Below are positions 26,595 through 33,727 of a stretch of DNA of 33,727 nt, in pieces. The position numbers and the translations under genes were made by a program. The stretch's first letter is position 1. Each line of letters starts with the position of its first letter. Under the pieces are notes generated by a model. The model was given only the letters and a program-made list of their open reading frames with translations, made no database searches and had not been told where the DNA came from. This DNA is from Myxococcales bacterium (GTDB lineage Bacteria > Myxococcota_A > Polyangia > Polyangiales > Houyiibacteriaceae): assembly GCA_009992505.1 (NCBI GenBank), contig JAACVI010000113.1:1-33727 (forward strand). The letters are read 5' to 3'.

Positions 26595-27434
26595 GTGCAA
26601 GACAAGCCCATCTTCGTCGTCAGCGACTCCACCGGCGAGACCGCCGAGCGAGTCGTGCGCGCGGCCCTCTTGCAGTTCCCGCAGCATCGCGTGCGAGTGC
26701 GCCTCTTCACCCGGGTTCGCGACCGCGAGGCTGTGGCCGAGGTGCTGGAGAAGGCACGCGAGCAGGGCGCCATGGTGGTGTTCACCCTGGTGCGCCTCGA
26801 TCTGCGTGAGGACTTCCACCAGGTGGCGCACGAGCTCGGCGTCGAAGCGGTCGACGTGATCGGCTCGCTCATCCACAAGGTGGGCACCTTCCTCGAGGCG
26901 GCTCCGCTCAACGTGCCCAGCGCCCAGATGCCGCTCTCGGAGGAGTACTTCCGCCGGGTGGAGGCGATCGAATTCGCGGTCAAGAGCGACGACGGCAAGG
27001 AGCCGCGGAACCTCCGCCGCGCCGACCTCGTGCTCACGGGCGTCAGCCGCACCAGCAAGACACCGCTCTCCACCTACCTCGCGGGTCGCGGGTTGAAGGT
27101 GGCGAACGTGCCGCTCGTGCTCGGCGTCGAGCCCCCGCCGGAGCTGTACGAGGTCGCGCCGCACAAGGTGGTCGCCCTGACCATCGCCACCGACTCCCTG
27201 CGCGAGATCCGTCAGAAGCGCCTCGAGCAGCTCGGCATGCCGCCCGAGGCGAACTACGGGCTTCGCGATCACGTCCGAGCCGAGCTCGACTTCGCCCACA
27301 AGATCTTCAAGGCGCATCCCGAGTGGATGGTGATCGAGGTGACGGGTCGCGCCATCGAAGAGACGGCGACGATCATCCTCGAGGCGTTCAAGGATCGCGA
27401 CGAACGTCGGTTCGTAGCCGCGCCACCTGCCTGA
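26595..27434 (+). CDS. ppsR: PEP synthase / pyruvate phosphate dikinase regulatory protein (DUF299)
   Basis: Bifunctional kinase/phosphorylase of the DUF299 family that inactivates PEP synthase or pyruvate phosphate dikinase by ADP-dependent phosphorylation of a Thr and reverses it with phosphate. It is 279 aa, the normal length. Family hallmarks are IFVVSDSTGETAE at the start, the Ser/Thr-rich P-loop GVSRTSKTP (149-157), PLSTYLA, and the VPLVLGVEPP segment. The start is GTG at 26595. The target enzyme is not in the window, so whether it acts on PpsA or PpdK cannot be told. The upstream 49-aa gene is 41 bp away. Its stop lies in a three-copy 13-bp repeat. Confidence 0.92.
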   Translation: MQDKPIFVVSDSTGETAERVVRAALLQFPQHRVRVRLFTRVRDREAVAEVLEKAREQGAMVVFTLVRLDLREDFHQVAHELGVEAVDVIGSLIHKVGTFLEAAPLNVPSAQMPLSEEYFRRVEAIEFAVKSDDGKEPRNLRRADLVLTGVSRTSKTPLSTYLAGRGLKVANVPLVLGVEPPPELYEVAPHKVVALTIATDSLREIRQKRLEQLGMPPEANYGLRDHVRAELDFAHKIFKAHPEWMVIEVTGRAIEETATIILEAFKDRDERRFVAAPPA

Positions 27435-27465
27435 CTCGGCTGCCTGACTCGGCTGCCTGACTCGG
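27427..27465. repeat. 13-bp tandem repeat (3 perfect copies) over the ppsR stop
   Basis: Three identical 13-bp copies (27427-27439, 27440-27452, 27453-27465). Each copy carries a TGA, and because 13 is not a multiple of three the three TGAs fall in the three plus-strand frames. The first is the ppsR stop. The array fills the gap between converging genes. Confidence 0.95.
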
Positions 27466-27470
27466 CGTGC

Positions 27471-27998
27471 TCAGCTGCCGTCGCGCGGGGCCACGTAGGC
27501 GTCGGAGACCGTCGTCATGAACTGCGCCAGGATGCCGTCGGCGACTCGCAGGCGCCGGCTGAGTTCGCGCGCGATGTTCATGACCAGGAGCGAGTAGGCC
27601 TTGAGGTCGCGTCGATAGAGCAACCTGTCCACGTGCTCGCTGGTCATCTCCAACAACATCGTCGGCGCCACCGCGCGCACCGTGGCGGAGCGAGGCTGCA
27701 CGTCGAGGATGGACATCTCGCCGAACCAATCGCCGGGACCGAAGAGGGCCACGCGCACGTCTCCGGCGCCATGCCCGCGCTTGACGACCTCGAGCTCGCC
27801 CCCGATCACCAGATACATGGCTTGGCTGTGGGAGCCCTCTTCCACCACGGGCTCGCCGATCTCGACGTGACGCGTCGGCAGCTCGCGCGCCAACAGGCCG
27901 AGCGTCTCCTCATCGAGCCCGCCGAAGAGACCCATGTCCCTGAGCATGGCCGAGGTGACTCGAATGCTGCCGGCTCGGTCGCTTTCTCTCTTCGTCAC
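27471..27998 (-). CDS. cyclic-nucleotide-binding-domain protein
   Basis: 175-aa protein made of one cNMP-binding (CRP/PKA-type) beta-roll. The phosphate-binding cassette is visible as FGEMSILDVQPRSATVRA with R103, preceded by LYLVIGGELEV-type strands and the GPGDWFGE turn. After it come only helices (LLVMNIARELSRRLR); there is no helix-turn-helix, so it is probably not a DNA-binding regulator but a signalling module. The GTG at 27998 was chosen over the longer ATG frame because AAGGAG lies six bases before it (28005-28010). It diverges from the Ser/Thr kinase gene; the 249-bp gap holds both promoters. The partner is unknown. Confidence 0.82.
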   Translation of the reverse strand: MTKRESDRAGSIRVTSAMLRDMGLFGGLDEETLGLLARELPTRHVEIGEPVVEEGSHSQAMYLVIGGELEVVKRGHGAGDVRVALFGPGDWFGEMSILDVQPRSATVRAVAPTMLLEMTSEHVDRLLYRRDLKAYSLLVMNIARELSRRLRVADGILAQFMTTVSDAYVAPRDGS

Positions 27999-28157
27999 GT
28001 TCGGCTCCTTGGTGGGGAAATCGTCGCCCGTGTGGCACAGGCATAGCACAGCCGTCGAGGGCCGGGCAGACCTCCAAAGGGCTAGCCGTTCGATCCCGCC
28101 GGCTTCCTAGTGACGAGGGTGACGAGGAGCGTCCCCAGACACGGCCGCACGGGGAAC

Positions 28158-28187
28158 TTGTAGGCCATGGCTACCGCCGACTATGCT
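28158..28187 (+). promoter_or_regulatory. weak promoter candidate for the Ser/Thr kinase gene
   Basis: TTGTAG (28158-28163), an 18-base spacer and TATGCT (28182-28187), 60 bases before the ATG. A GGGGAACTT sequence resembling an ECF -35 overlaps it at 28151-28159. Neither is compelling. Confidence 0.25.
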
Positions 28188-28247
28188 CGGAGGGCTCGGC
28201 GACAGCCGCGTTTGGTCCTCTAGAACCCCCAGTCTCGCCGGCGACCC

Positions 28248-30650
28248 ATGGATCTCCCCAGGCCTTTCGGTCAATACAGCCTGTTGCGCCGCTTGGCCGT
28301 AGGCGGGATGGCGGAGGTCTATGTAGGCAAGGCGCGCGGTCTCGGTGGCTTCGAGAAGCTCGTGGCCATCAAGGTCATCCACCCGCGCTACTCCGAGGAT
28401 CCGCACTTCCTCGACATGTTGGTGGACGAGGCCAAGCTCGCGGTCCTGCTGAACCACGTCAACATCGCCCAGGTCTTCGACCTCGGGCAGCACGAGCACA
28501 CCTACTTCATCGTGATGGAGTTCGTCGAAGGCGCCGACACCTCGAGGTTGTTGGCCCGGACGCGCGAGCTCTCGAAGAAGCTGCCCTTCGACGTGTGCGC
28601 CCACATCGCGGCCGAGGTCTGCAACGGCCTCGACTACGCGCATCGTCGGCGTGACTCGGAGGGGCGCCCCCTCGGCATCGTGCATCGCGACATCTCGCCC
28701 CAGAACGTGATGGTCAGCTTCGCCGGCGAGGTGAAGGTCGTCGACTTCGGCATCGCCAAGGCCGCTCAGCGCTCGAGCGAGACCGAGGTCGGGGTGATCA
28801 AGGGCAAGTACTACTACATGTCGCCGGAGCAGGCCTGGGCCGATCCCGTGGACCACCGCAGCGACATCTTCTCCACCGGCGTCGTGCTCTACGAGCTGCT
28901 CACGGGCGAGATGCTCTATCAGGAGAACAACCTGCCAGACCTGCTGGCCAAGGTGCGCAAGGCGGAGATCGACCCACCGTCCAGCGTGCGCCACGGAATC
29001 CCCGAGGAGCTCGACGCCATCACCATGAAGGCGTTGGCGGCGCGCCCCGAGGATCGCTACCAGTCGGCCTTCGACTTCGGTCAGGCGCTGACCCAGTTCG
29101 TCTACGGCTTCAACGCCTCCTTCGCTTCCGGCCGCATGGCGGCGCTGATGGCGGAGGCCTTCTCGGACGAGCTGGCCAAGGCGACGGCGACCATCCGGCT
29201 GCCTTCGGCGGAGCAGGTGCTGACCTCCAACATGACGACCGACGGCGGTGGCTCCACGGAGGAGCACTCGCTGCCACCCATGAACGCGGACGACTTCCTG
29301 CCCGACTCGGCCAAGAGCGTGATCTTCGAACTCGAGGCGGACGAACGCGACCACATGACGCGTCGGGACATCCCTCCCTATCGGCGGCGCGCCAACCTCG
29401 CGGCCACGTCCGACGAGGCCCGACGGCAGACCGGTCCCGTGTCCATCGTGGAGTCCCTGCCCGCCGTCGACGAGGCCGACGAGGAGGAGGACCGGACGAT
29501 CGTGCAGACCGGTGGCCCGGAGCTGTGGCGTTCTCTGGGCATCGGGCGCCCGGCCGCACGACCGAAGGACGACGAGAGCGACACCAGCAGTCCGGGCTTC
29601 GCGCCGGAGCCCACGATGGTGGACTCCACCGGCGATCTCGCGCGGCGCGTGCGCGAATCGTTGTCCGACAAGCGCGCCGGTCGGGGCGTGGCTCCGCCAC
29701 CCGTGGCGCGCCCATCCGCGCCCCCACCCGTAGCCCGCCCATCCGCGCCCCCACCCGTAGCCCGCCTGTCGGCTCCGCCACCCGGGGTGATGCCGCCTCC
29801 GGCACCCATGCCCACGCCACGCCCTGCCGCAACGCTGCCCTGGGGAGGCGCCCCCGTTCACCACTCCCCACCACCGCCACCTGGTCCCGCGCCGCCCGGC
29901 TCGATCCCAGCGGCGGATCCCTTCGCTCCGCCTTCCTTCCCTGGGATGGATCCCTTCGGCCCGCCGCCCCCCCTCTCTGCCGAGCCGCTGCCCGCGGTGG
30001 CCAACTTCTCCGCCGCGAGCGCGATGGTCGCGAACCTGCGCCGGCGCTGGCGCTGGGTTCTGGGCCTGGTCGTCGTCGTGACCGTCCTCGCCTTCGCCTT
30101 CGGCGCGCTGCTCTCTCCGGGCTCCCCCGAGGCCACGCTCTCGATTCGCTCGACACCGGCGGGTGCCCGGGTGCAGCTCGACGGGCACGCGCTCCCCGGC
30201 CTGACGCCCCTGGCGAGCGTTCCCGTGGAGGTGGGCCATTCCTATCATTTGCGCGTCGAAGCCCAAGGCTATCGACCCACCGAGGTCGTGTTCACCGCTC
30301 GCGCGGGTTCCCAGGGGCAGACCGTGTCGCTACAGCGCCCGCGCGTGAGGCTCAGGGTCGAGGCCTCCACAGCGGAGCTACGGGTCAGCATCAACGGCTC
30401 GGAACCCCAACCTCCGCCTGTGGAGATTCCGGGTCTGCTGCCGGGCAGCAGCGTGCGCATCCTGGTCTCGGGACCTGGAGACGCGCCCGAGCGCGAGCTC
30501 TCGCACGTGGTCAGCACCGACGATCCCAACGTCCTGAACGTCGATCCGCCGCCGTCGGCCGCCGTCCCGGAGCCTGCGCCGCCTCCAGGTCGGCCACCGC
30601 GTCGGCCGGCGCCGCGTCGGCCGCACATCTTCCGGCTCCCGCGACACTGA
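28248..30650 (+). CDS. transmembrane Ser/Thr protein kinase with PEGA domain
   Basis: 800-aa Hanks-type kinase. The kinase domain is at about 8-285: Gly loop LAVGGMAEVYVG (16-27), VAIK with K42, alpha-C E61, catalytic HRDISPQN with D148, DFG at 166-168, and SPEQAW in the P+1 loop. All key residues are present, so it should be active. A long Pro/Ala-rich linker follows, including three nearly identical 9-residue APPPVARPS units (29691-29771), then one membrane helix at about 603-623 and a periplasmic PEGA domain at about 629-697 (TLSIRSTPAGARVQLDG). A Pro-rich tail ends in basic residues. The PEGA domain probably senses or binds the envelope. It diverges from a cNMP-binding protein and converges with panC with only four bases between. 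Confidence 0.93.
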   Translation: MDLPRPFGQYSLLRRLAVGGMAEVYVGKARGLGGFEKLVAIKVIHPRYSEDPHFLDMLVDEAKLAVLLNHVNIAQVFDLGQHEHTYFIVMEFVEGADTSRLLARTRELSKKLPFDVCAHIAAEVCNGLDYAHRRRDSEGRPLGIVHRDISPQNVMVSFAGEVKVVDFGIAKAAQRSSETEVGVIKGKYYYMSPEQAWADPVDHRSDIFSTGVVLYELLTGEMLYQENNLPDLLAKVRKAEIDPPSSVRHGIPEELDAITMKALAARPEDRYQSAFDFGQALTQFVYGFNASFASGRMAALMAEAFSDELAKATATIRLPSAEQVLTSNMTTDGGGSTEEHSLPPMNADDFLPDSAKSVIFELEADERDHMTRRDIPPYRRRANLAATSDEARRQTGPVSIVESLPAVDEADEEEDRTIVQTGGPELWRSLGIGRPAARPKDDESDTSSPGFAPEPTMVDSTGDLARRVRESLSDKRAGRGVAPPPVARPSAPPPVARPSAPPPVARLSAPPPGVMPPPAPMPTPRPAATLPWGGAPVHHSPPPPPGPAPPGSIPAADPFAPPSFPGMDPFGPPPPLSAEPLPAVANFSAASAMVANLRRRWRWVLGLVVVVTVLAFAFGALLSPGSPEATLSIRSTPAGARVQLDGHALPGLTPLASVPVEVGHSYHLRVEAQGYRPTEVVFTARAGSQGQTVSLQRPRVRLRVEASTAELRVSINGSEPQPPPVEIPGLLPGSSVRILVSGPGDAPERELSHVVSTDDPNVLNVDPPPSAAVPEPAPPPGRPPRRPAPRRPHIFRLPRH
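29691..29771. repeat. 27-bp tandem repeat (3 copies) in the kinase linker
   Basis: Three 27-bp units (29691-29717, 29718-29744, 29745-29771) encoding APPPVAR(P/L)S, with a few third-position differences, then a degraded fourth unit. In frame, so copy-number change would only alter linker length. Confidence 0.9.
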
Positions 30651-30654
30651 GACG

Positions 30655-31515
30655 CTAGGGCCGGGTGTCGACGCCGAGCCAGAGGTTGTCGATGAGCCGG
30701 GTCTTGCCCACGTGGGCGGCGATCAAGAGCACGCCTTCGTTGACCTCTCCGTCGACCCGTTCGAGCGTGTCGGGAGAGGCCAGCGCGACGTAGTCGATGC
30801 GATCGAAGGCCGGCTCCACCTCCTGGCGAACCAGCTTCGAGAGCGCATCCGCGTGGCGTGTCCCCGCCTGCCAGGCGTCGTGGGCCGAACGAAGACCGCG
30901 TGCGATCCCGAGCGCGCGTTCACGCTCGTCGCTCGAGAGGTAGCGATTGCGCGACGACAGGGCGAGGCCGTCCGCCTCGCGCACGATGGGCATGCCGACC
31001 ACGTCCACGGGCAGGTCGAGGTCGCGCGCCATGCGCTCCACGATGCGCCACTGCTGGAAGTCTTTGCGACCGAAGTAGGCGTGGCAGCGGCCCGTGTTGG
31101 CGAAGAGCTTGGCGACGACGGTGGTCACGCCGTCGAAGTGGCCGGGACGGTGCTCCCCCTCGAGTTGCCGCGTGATGCCCGTGACGCGGACCTCGGTCTG
31201 GAAGCCCGCCGGATACATCGCGTCTCTCGCGGGCGCGAAGACGAGATCCACGCCCAGCTCTCGGCAGGCGTCGAGATCGGCCTCGAGCGTGCGCGGGTAG
31301 CGATCGAGATCCTCGCCAGGCGCGAACTGCAGCGGGTTGACGAAGATGGTCAACGCGACGAAGTCGGCGCCGTCTCGGCGCGCCGCCCGCGCCAACGAGA
31401 GGTGACCTGCGTGCAGGGCGCCCATGGTCGGCACCAGGCCCACGCGTCCGCCCTCACCCCGAGCACGCTCGCAGGCTGCGCTGAACTCGGCGCGCTCGTG
31501 GCAGACCTCCATCAT
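30655..31515 (-). CDS. panC: pantothenate synthetase
   Basis: Condenses D-pantoate and beta-alanine with ATP to give pantothenate (vitamin B5), feeding coenzyme A synthesis; cytosolic, 286 aa, the normal length. The cytidylyltransferase-type HxGH motif is [10 protein letters not shown] (H35, H38), and the second nucleotide loop contains [24 protein letters not shown] and FGRKDFQQ are also typical. It starts at the ATG at 31515, overlapping the panB stop as ATGA; a second ATG follows directly at 31512. It ends four bases from the convergent kinase gene; a 6-bp inverted repeat (30642-30647/30665-30670) may serve both ends, but no T-run is visible. Confidence 0.96.
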   Translation of the reverse strand: MMEVCHERAEFSAACERARGEGGRVGLVPTMGALHAGHLSLARAARRDGADFVALTIFVNPLQFAPGEDLDRYPRTLEADLDACRELGVDLVFAPARDAMYPAGFQTEVRVTGITRQLEGEHRPGHFDGVTTVVAKLFANTGRCHAYFGRKDFQQWRIVERMARDLDLPVDVVGMPIVREADGLALSSRNRYLSSDERERALGIARGLRSAHDAWQAGTRHADALSKLVRQEVEPAFDRIDYVALASPDTLERVDGEVNEGVLLIAAHVGKTRLIDNLWLGVDTRP

Positions 31516-32402
31516 CCGCGCGGGCCGTAGCCGCCGCCACGCGCCTCGACCAGGACGGGGGCGTCACGACGCACCTCGCCGAAGCCGTGCGCCTCTTCCG
31601 GGAAGGCGCCGCTCTTGACCTCTTCGCAGTAGCGCGCCGCCGCCTGGCGGCCGCTCTCGAAGAGCTCGGCGTAGCGCTTCACGAAGCGGGGCGCGAGATC
31701 CTGCGTCAGGCCGAGCAGGTCGTAGCAGACCAGGACCTGGCCATCGCAGTGCGGACCGGCGCCGATGCCGATGGTCGGGATCGAGAGCGCGTCGGTGATG
31801 CGCGCCGCCAGATCGGTGGGGATGCCTTCGAGCACGAGCGAGTAGGCGCCGGCTTCTTCCACGGCCATCGCATCCGCGAGCACGCGCTCCGCCGCCGCTG
31901 CCGTGCGACCCTGCACGCGGAAGCCGCCCATGGCGTGGACACTCTGGGGCGTCAGTCCGACGTGGCCCATCACGGGGATGCCCGCCCTCACGACTCGTTC
32001 GATGGTGGGCGCCGCGTCGATGCCACCTTCGAGCTTGATGGCGTGGGCGCCGCCCTCCGCCAGAAAACGCGCCGCGTTGGTGAGCGCCTGCTCGGGGCTG
32101 AGCTGCCAGCTCATGAAGGGCATGTCGCCCACGATGTGGGCGCGTCGCGTGCCGCGGGCTACGGCGCGGCAATGGTAGATCACCTCGTCGACGGTGACGG
32201 GCAGGGTGGAGTCTCGTCCCTGCACGACCATGCCGAGGGAGTCTCCGACCAAGAGCACGTCCGCGCCCGCTTCGTCGAGCATCCTCGCGAAGGTGGCGTC
32301 GTAGGCCGTGATCATGCTGATCCGCTCGCCCTTGCGCTTCATGCTGCGCAGGGCCGGGACCGTAACTCGGCGCACGAGGCGCTCGTCCGTGGTCTGAGTC
32401 AT
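31512..32402 (-). CDS. panB: ketopantoate hydroxymethyltransferase
   Basis: Transfers a hydroxymethyl group from 5,10-methylene-THF to alpha-ketoisovalerate, making ketopantoate, the first committed step to pantothenate; 296 aa. Family motifs and predicted Mg ligands are visible: [11 protein letters not shown] (D54), VGDMPF (D93) and IKLEGG (E125), together with [14 protein letters not shown] and [10 protein letters not shown]. The ATG at 32402 gives the normal N-terminus; the longer frame to 32486 adds unlikely sequence. It is translationally coupled to panC (ATGA). panE is not adjacent. Just upstream lies the decayed IS66 element, so its native promoter may be partly replaced or shortened. 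Confidence 0.96.
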   Translation of the reverse strand: MTQTTDERLVRRVTVPALRSMKRKGERISMITAYDATFARMLDEAGADVLLVGDSLGMVVQGRDSTLPVTVDEVIYHCRAVARGTRRAHIVGDMPFMSWQLSPEQALTNAARFLAEGGAHAIKLEGGIDAAPTIERVVRAGIPVMGHVGLTPQSVHAMGGFRVQGRTAAAAERVLADAMAVEEAGAYSLVLEGIPTDLAARITDALSIPTIGIGAGPHCDGQVLVCYDLLGLTQDLAPRFVKRYAELFESGRQAAARYCEEVKSGAFPEEAHGFGEVRRDAPVLVEARGGGYGPRG

Positions 32403-32477
32403 GATGCTGTCGTTCGGCTGGTCGCGGCCGGGTCGAGTCCCGGTCCACGCCGCTACACGAGCACACCCTAGCGCGTC

Positions 32478-32792
32478 ATGACCCACGCGTCATGTGCTCT
32501 GGCGCAAGCCGGGATCGGGGGGCGTCGCTGGCAGGGCCCGAGGTCCGTTGCGAAACTCGCCGCGAAGCATGGAGCGGCGAAGTCGTCGCTGGATTGCTGG
32601 GGTTCGGAGTTCCCCGCGGAGGCCCGCGAGCGCCTCGACGCGGTCTCCGTTCCTGTCGAAGTCACCGAGTCGGCGCCGGCGACGGATCGCGACGCAGCGG
32701 TGCTGTGAGGAGAAAACGTGACGCTCCAGATCCTGGCGTCGGCGCAGGCGAACTGGCTGGTGCACGTGCTTCGCGCGCTGGATCGGTGCTGA
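32478..32792 (+). pseudogene. IS66-family tnpA (Orf1) remnant with internal stop
   Basis: The frame from 32478 reads a helix-turn-helix-like RSVAKLAAKHGAAKSSL, then FPAEARERLD, as in IS66 Orf1 proteins, and stops at 32706-32708. The same frame continues past the stop as GENVTLQILASAQANWLVHVLRALDRC and ends at 32790-32792, which fits the usual C-terminus of the family. So a single in-frame stop interrupts the gene, and the N-terminus is unclear. The end overlaps the tnpB remnant, as in intact IS66 elements. Confidence 0.62.
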
Positions 32793-32998
32793 CGCCGCTG
32801 TCCTCCATGCGGGTCTGGCTGGCGATGGAGCCTGTGCACATGGGCAAGAATGCGCTGCGGATGTTGATGCGGAGTTGGCGCCGCTTCGGACCAGCCTGGC
32901 CGACGAACCCGGAGTCGACTCGTCGCGATCCTGACCAACTTCTTCATCAGCCCCTTCCCTACTGTGGTGCGTATCCTGCGTACGTCGGATACTTGTGA
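32786..32998 (+). pseudogene. IS66-family tnpB (Orf2) N-terminal remnant
   Basis: From the GTG at 32786 the frame reads VLTPLSSMRVWLAMEPVHMGK, close to the IS66 Orf2 start whose hallmark is VRVWLATEPVDMRK. After about 22 residues the similarity ends and the rest to 32998 (71 codons in all; the usual length is about 115) is not family-like. It overlaps the tnpA end by 7 bases. No tnpC, no terminal inverted repeat and no target duplication were found, so this is a scar rather than a mobile element. Confidence 0.65.
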
Positions 32999-33196
32999 AC
33001 GTTCATCACGCGGAGCATGTGGACAGCCAATGCTTCCTGTCGGTTAGGTGCTTCCTGCATACCCGCTTGACGATCAGTCCTAAACTGGGCATCGTGGTGG
33101 ACACAAGCTGGAAGAAGACTGGGACAGTCTCGGTGCATAGATCAAGGTCGCTGCCAGCGTGGTATCCTAGTGCACGACTGGAAAGGCACAGTGAAC

Positions 33197-33727
33197 ATGA
33201 TATTCGATAAGAGACTCGACAGGCTGTGGCTCGGAGTTGTCTGTTTCCTCGTGCTTGCAGGATGTTCGTCTCAGGCGCCCGGTGTGGCGGCTGATGCTGG
33301 AGAAAATCCTGAAGTTAACAGGATGTTTTCGAGGCAGCGGTCACCAGATGACCGTGTCACTATTGGCATGACAACGACAGCTGCGCAGACGGACGCAAGC
33401 GATAATAGAGAAAACGCTCTTGGAGTATTGAGCGTCGGTCCAGACTATGTTGTCACCGGCTCCGATGCACATGTCACGTATGTGTATCAAGAGCCAACCG
33501 GGACGCGTATGCGCTATGGAGGTGGCGAGAGCGACTCTCTTCGAGCTGCCGGCGCATATCTCCGACCATCACAACGGATGGCGATCGGAGTCGTCGATCC
33601 ACACCCGTGGTATCCTTTGGGAACTCGACGGCGTATTCAAATACACATTGCCGATGTGGACCCTGACGTCCTGACACGACACACCCTATTGTCTGAAGGT
33701 CGGCTCACGGGGCCGGCGCCGTGGCGA
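33197..33727 (+). CDS. lipoprotein, partial (runs off the window)
   Basis: An open frame of 177 codons without a stop reaches the last base. The N-terminus is a good lipoprotein signal with basic residues (MIFDKRLDRLW), a hydrophobic core and lipobox LAGC (C23). The mature part is Ser/Thr/Gly-rich with segments such as VLSVGPDYVVTGSDAHVTYVYQ and RIQIHIADVDPDVL; I recognise no family. GGAAAGG lies about ten bases before the ATG at 33197. Base and codon use differ from the rest of the window (roughly half G+C by sampling lines, with many A/T third positions), which suggests acquisition by transfer. The gap 32999-33196 holds no gene that I can support. Confidence 0.7.
   Translation, partial: MIFDKRLDRLWLGVVCFLVLAGCSSQAPGVAADAGENPEVNRMFSRQRSPDDRVTIGMTTTAAQTDASDNRENALGVLSVGPDYVVTGSDAHVTYVYQEPTGTRMRYGGGESDSLRAAGAYLRPSQRMAIGVVDPHPWYPLGTRRRIQIHIADVDPDVLTRHTLLSEGRLTGPAPWR

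Noticed and set aside
28107-30266. 719-codon open frame on the minus strand
   Set aside because: Antisense to the Ser/Thr kinase, whose catalytic motifs are unambiguous.
30642-30670. Inverted repeat between the kinase gene and panC as a bidirectional terminator
   Set aside because: Only 6-bp arms, a 17-base loop and no T-run on either side; too weak to list as a feature.
32468-32947. 159-codon minus-strand frame upstream of panB
   Set aside because: Antisense to the IS66 remnants and compositionally a shadow.
32995-33210. 71-codon plus-strand frame before the partial lipoprotein
   Set aside because: No ribosome site or family; it overlaps the lipoprotein start and reads as random sequence.

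Overview
The window is about 33.7 kb of very GC-rich DNA, apart from the last ~0.7 kb. It reads as bacterial chromosome, most likely a myxobacterium-like member of Myxococcota (Polyangia-type). This is inferred from base composition, a PEGA-domain Ser/Thr kinase with the HRDISPQN catalytic loop, many lipoproteins with Asp/Thr/Gly-rich linkers, a stand-alone MshEN-type protein and a possible DUF2378-like protein. No CRISPR array, rRNA, prophage or plasmid functions were seen. There is one tRNA gene, tRNA-Arg(CCG).

Layout. Bases 53-2727 (+): an M48 metalloprotease translationally coupled to a dynamin-like GTPase. Bases 2561-13502 (-): a possible six-gene run, in transcription order an esterase/extensin-like fusion, a lipoprotein L,D-transpeptidase, a P1B-ATPase-like protein that has lost its catalytic residues, argH, lysA, and a lipoprotein gene broken by a 17-bp tandem duplication. 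Bases 13621-15015 (+): fumC. Bases 15168-17406 (+): a small exported protein (weak), an FAD oxidoreductase and a possible DUF2378-like protein. Bases 17277-17909 (-): a small secreted protein. Bases 18015-20193 (+): a GNAT-like protein, a HemJ/CopD-like membrane protein and a lipoprotein. Bases 20187-22508 (-): comEC. Bases 22687-23151 (-): a Tat/lipoprotein with a DTGTA repeat and His-Thr-His motifs. Then come tRNA-Arg (23297-23373), an MshEN-type protein, a large Cys-rich lipoprotein with a good terminator, a 49-aa very basic protein, and the PEP synthase/PPDK regulator ppsR. Bases 27471-30650: a cNMP-binding protein divergent from a Ser/Thr kinase. Bases 30655-32402 (-): panB-panC. The end holds a decayed IS66-family remnant (32478-32998) followed by a lower-GC stretch with a lipoprotein that runs off the window.

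How the genes fit together. Housekeeping metabolism (argH, lysA, fumC, panBC, ppsR) is interleaved with envelope functions. The minus-strand run joins lysA, which consumes meso-DAP, to an L,D-transpeptidase and an M15-like/extensin-like protein that may act on peptidoglycan; this functional link is inference. The points most worth a second look are the catalytically dead P-type ATPase, the esterase/extensin fusion, the duplication-broken lipoprotein gene, the repeat-bearing His-rich Tat lipoprotein, the small basic protein upstream of ppsR, and the IS66 scar that marks the change to lower-GC DNA.
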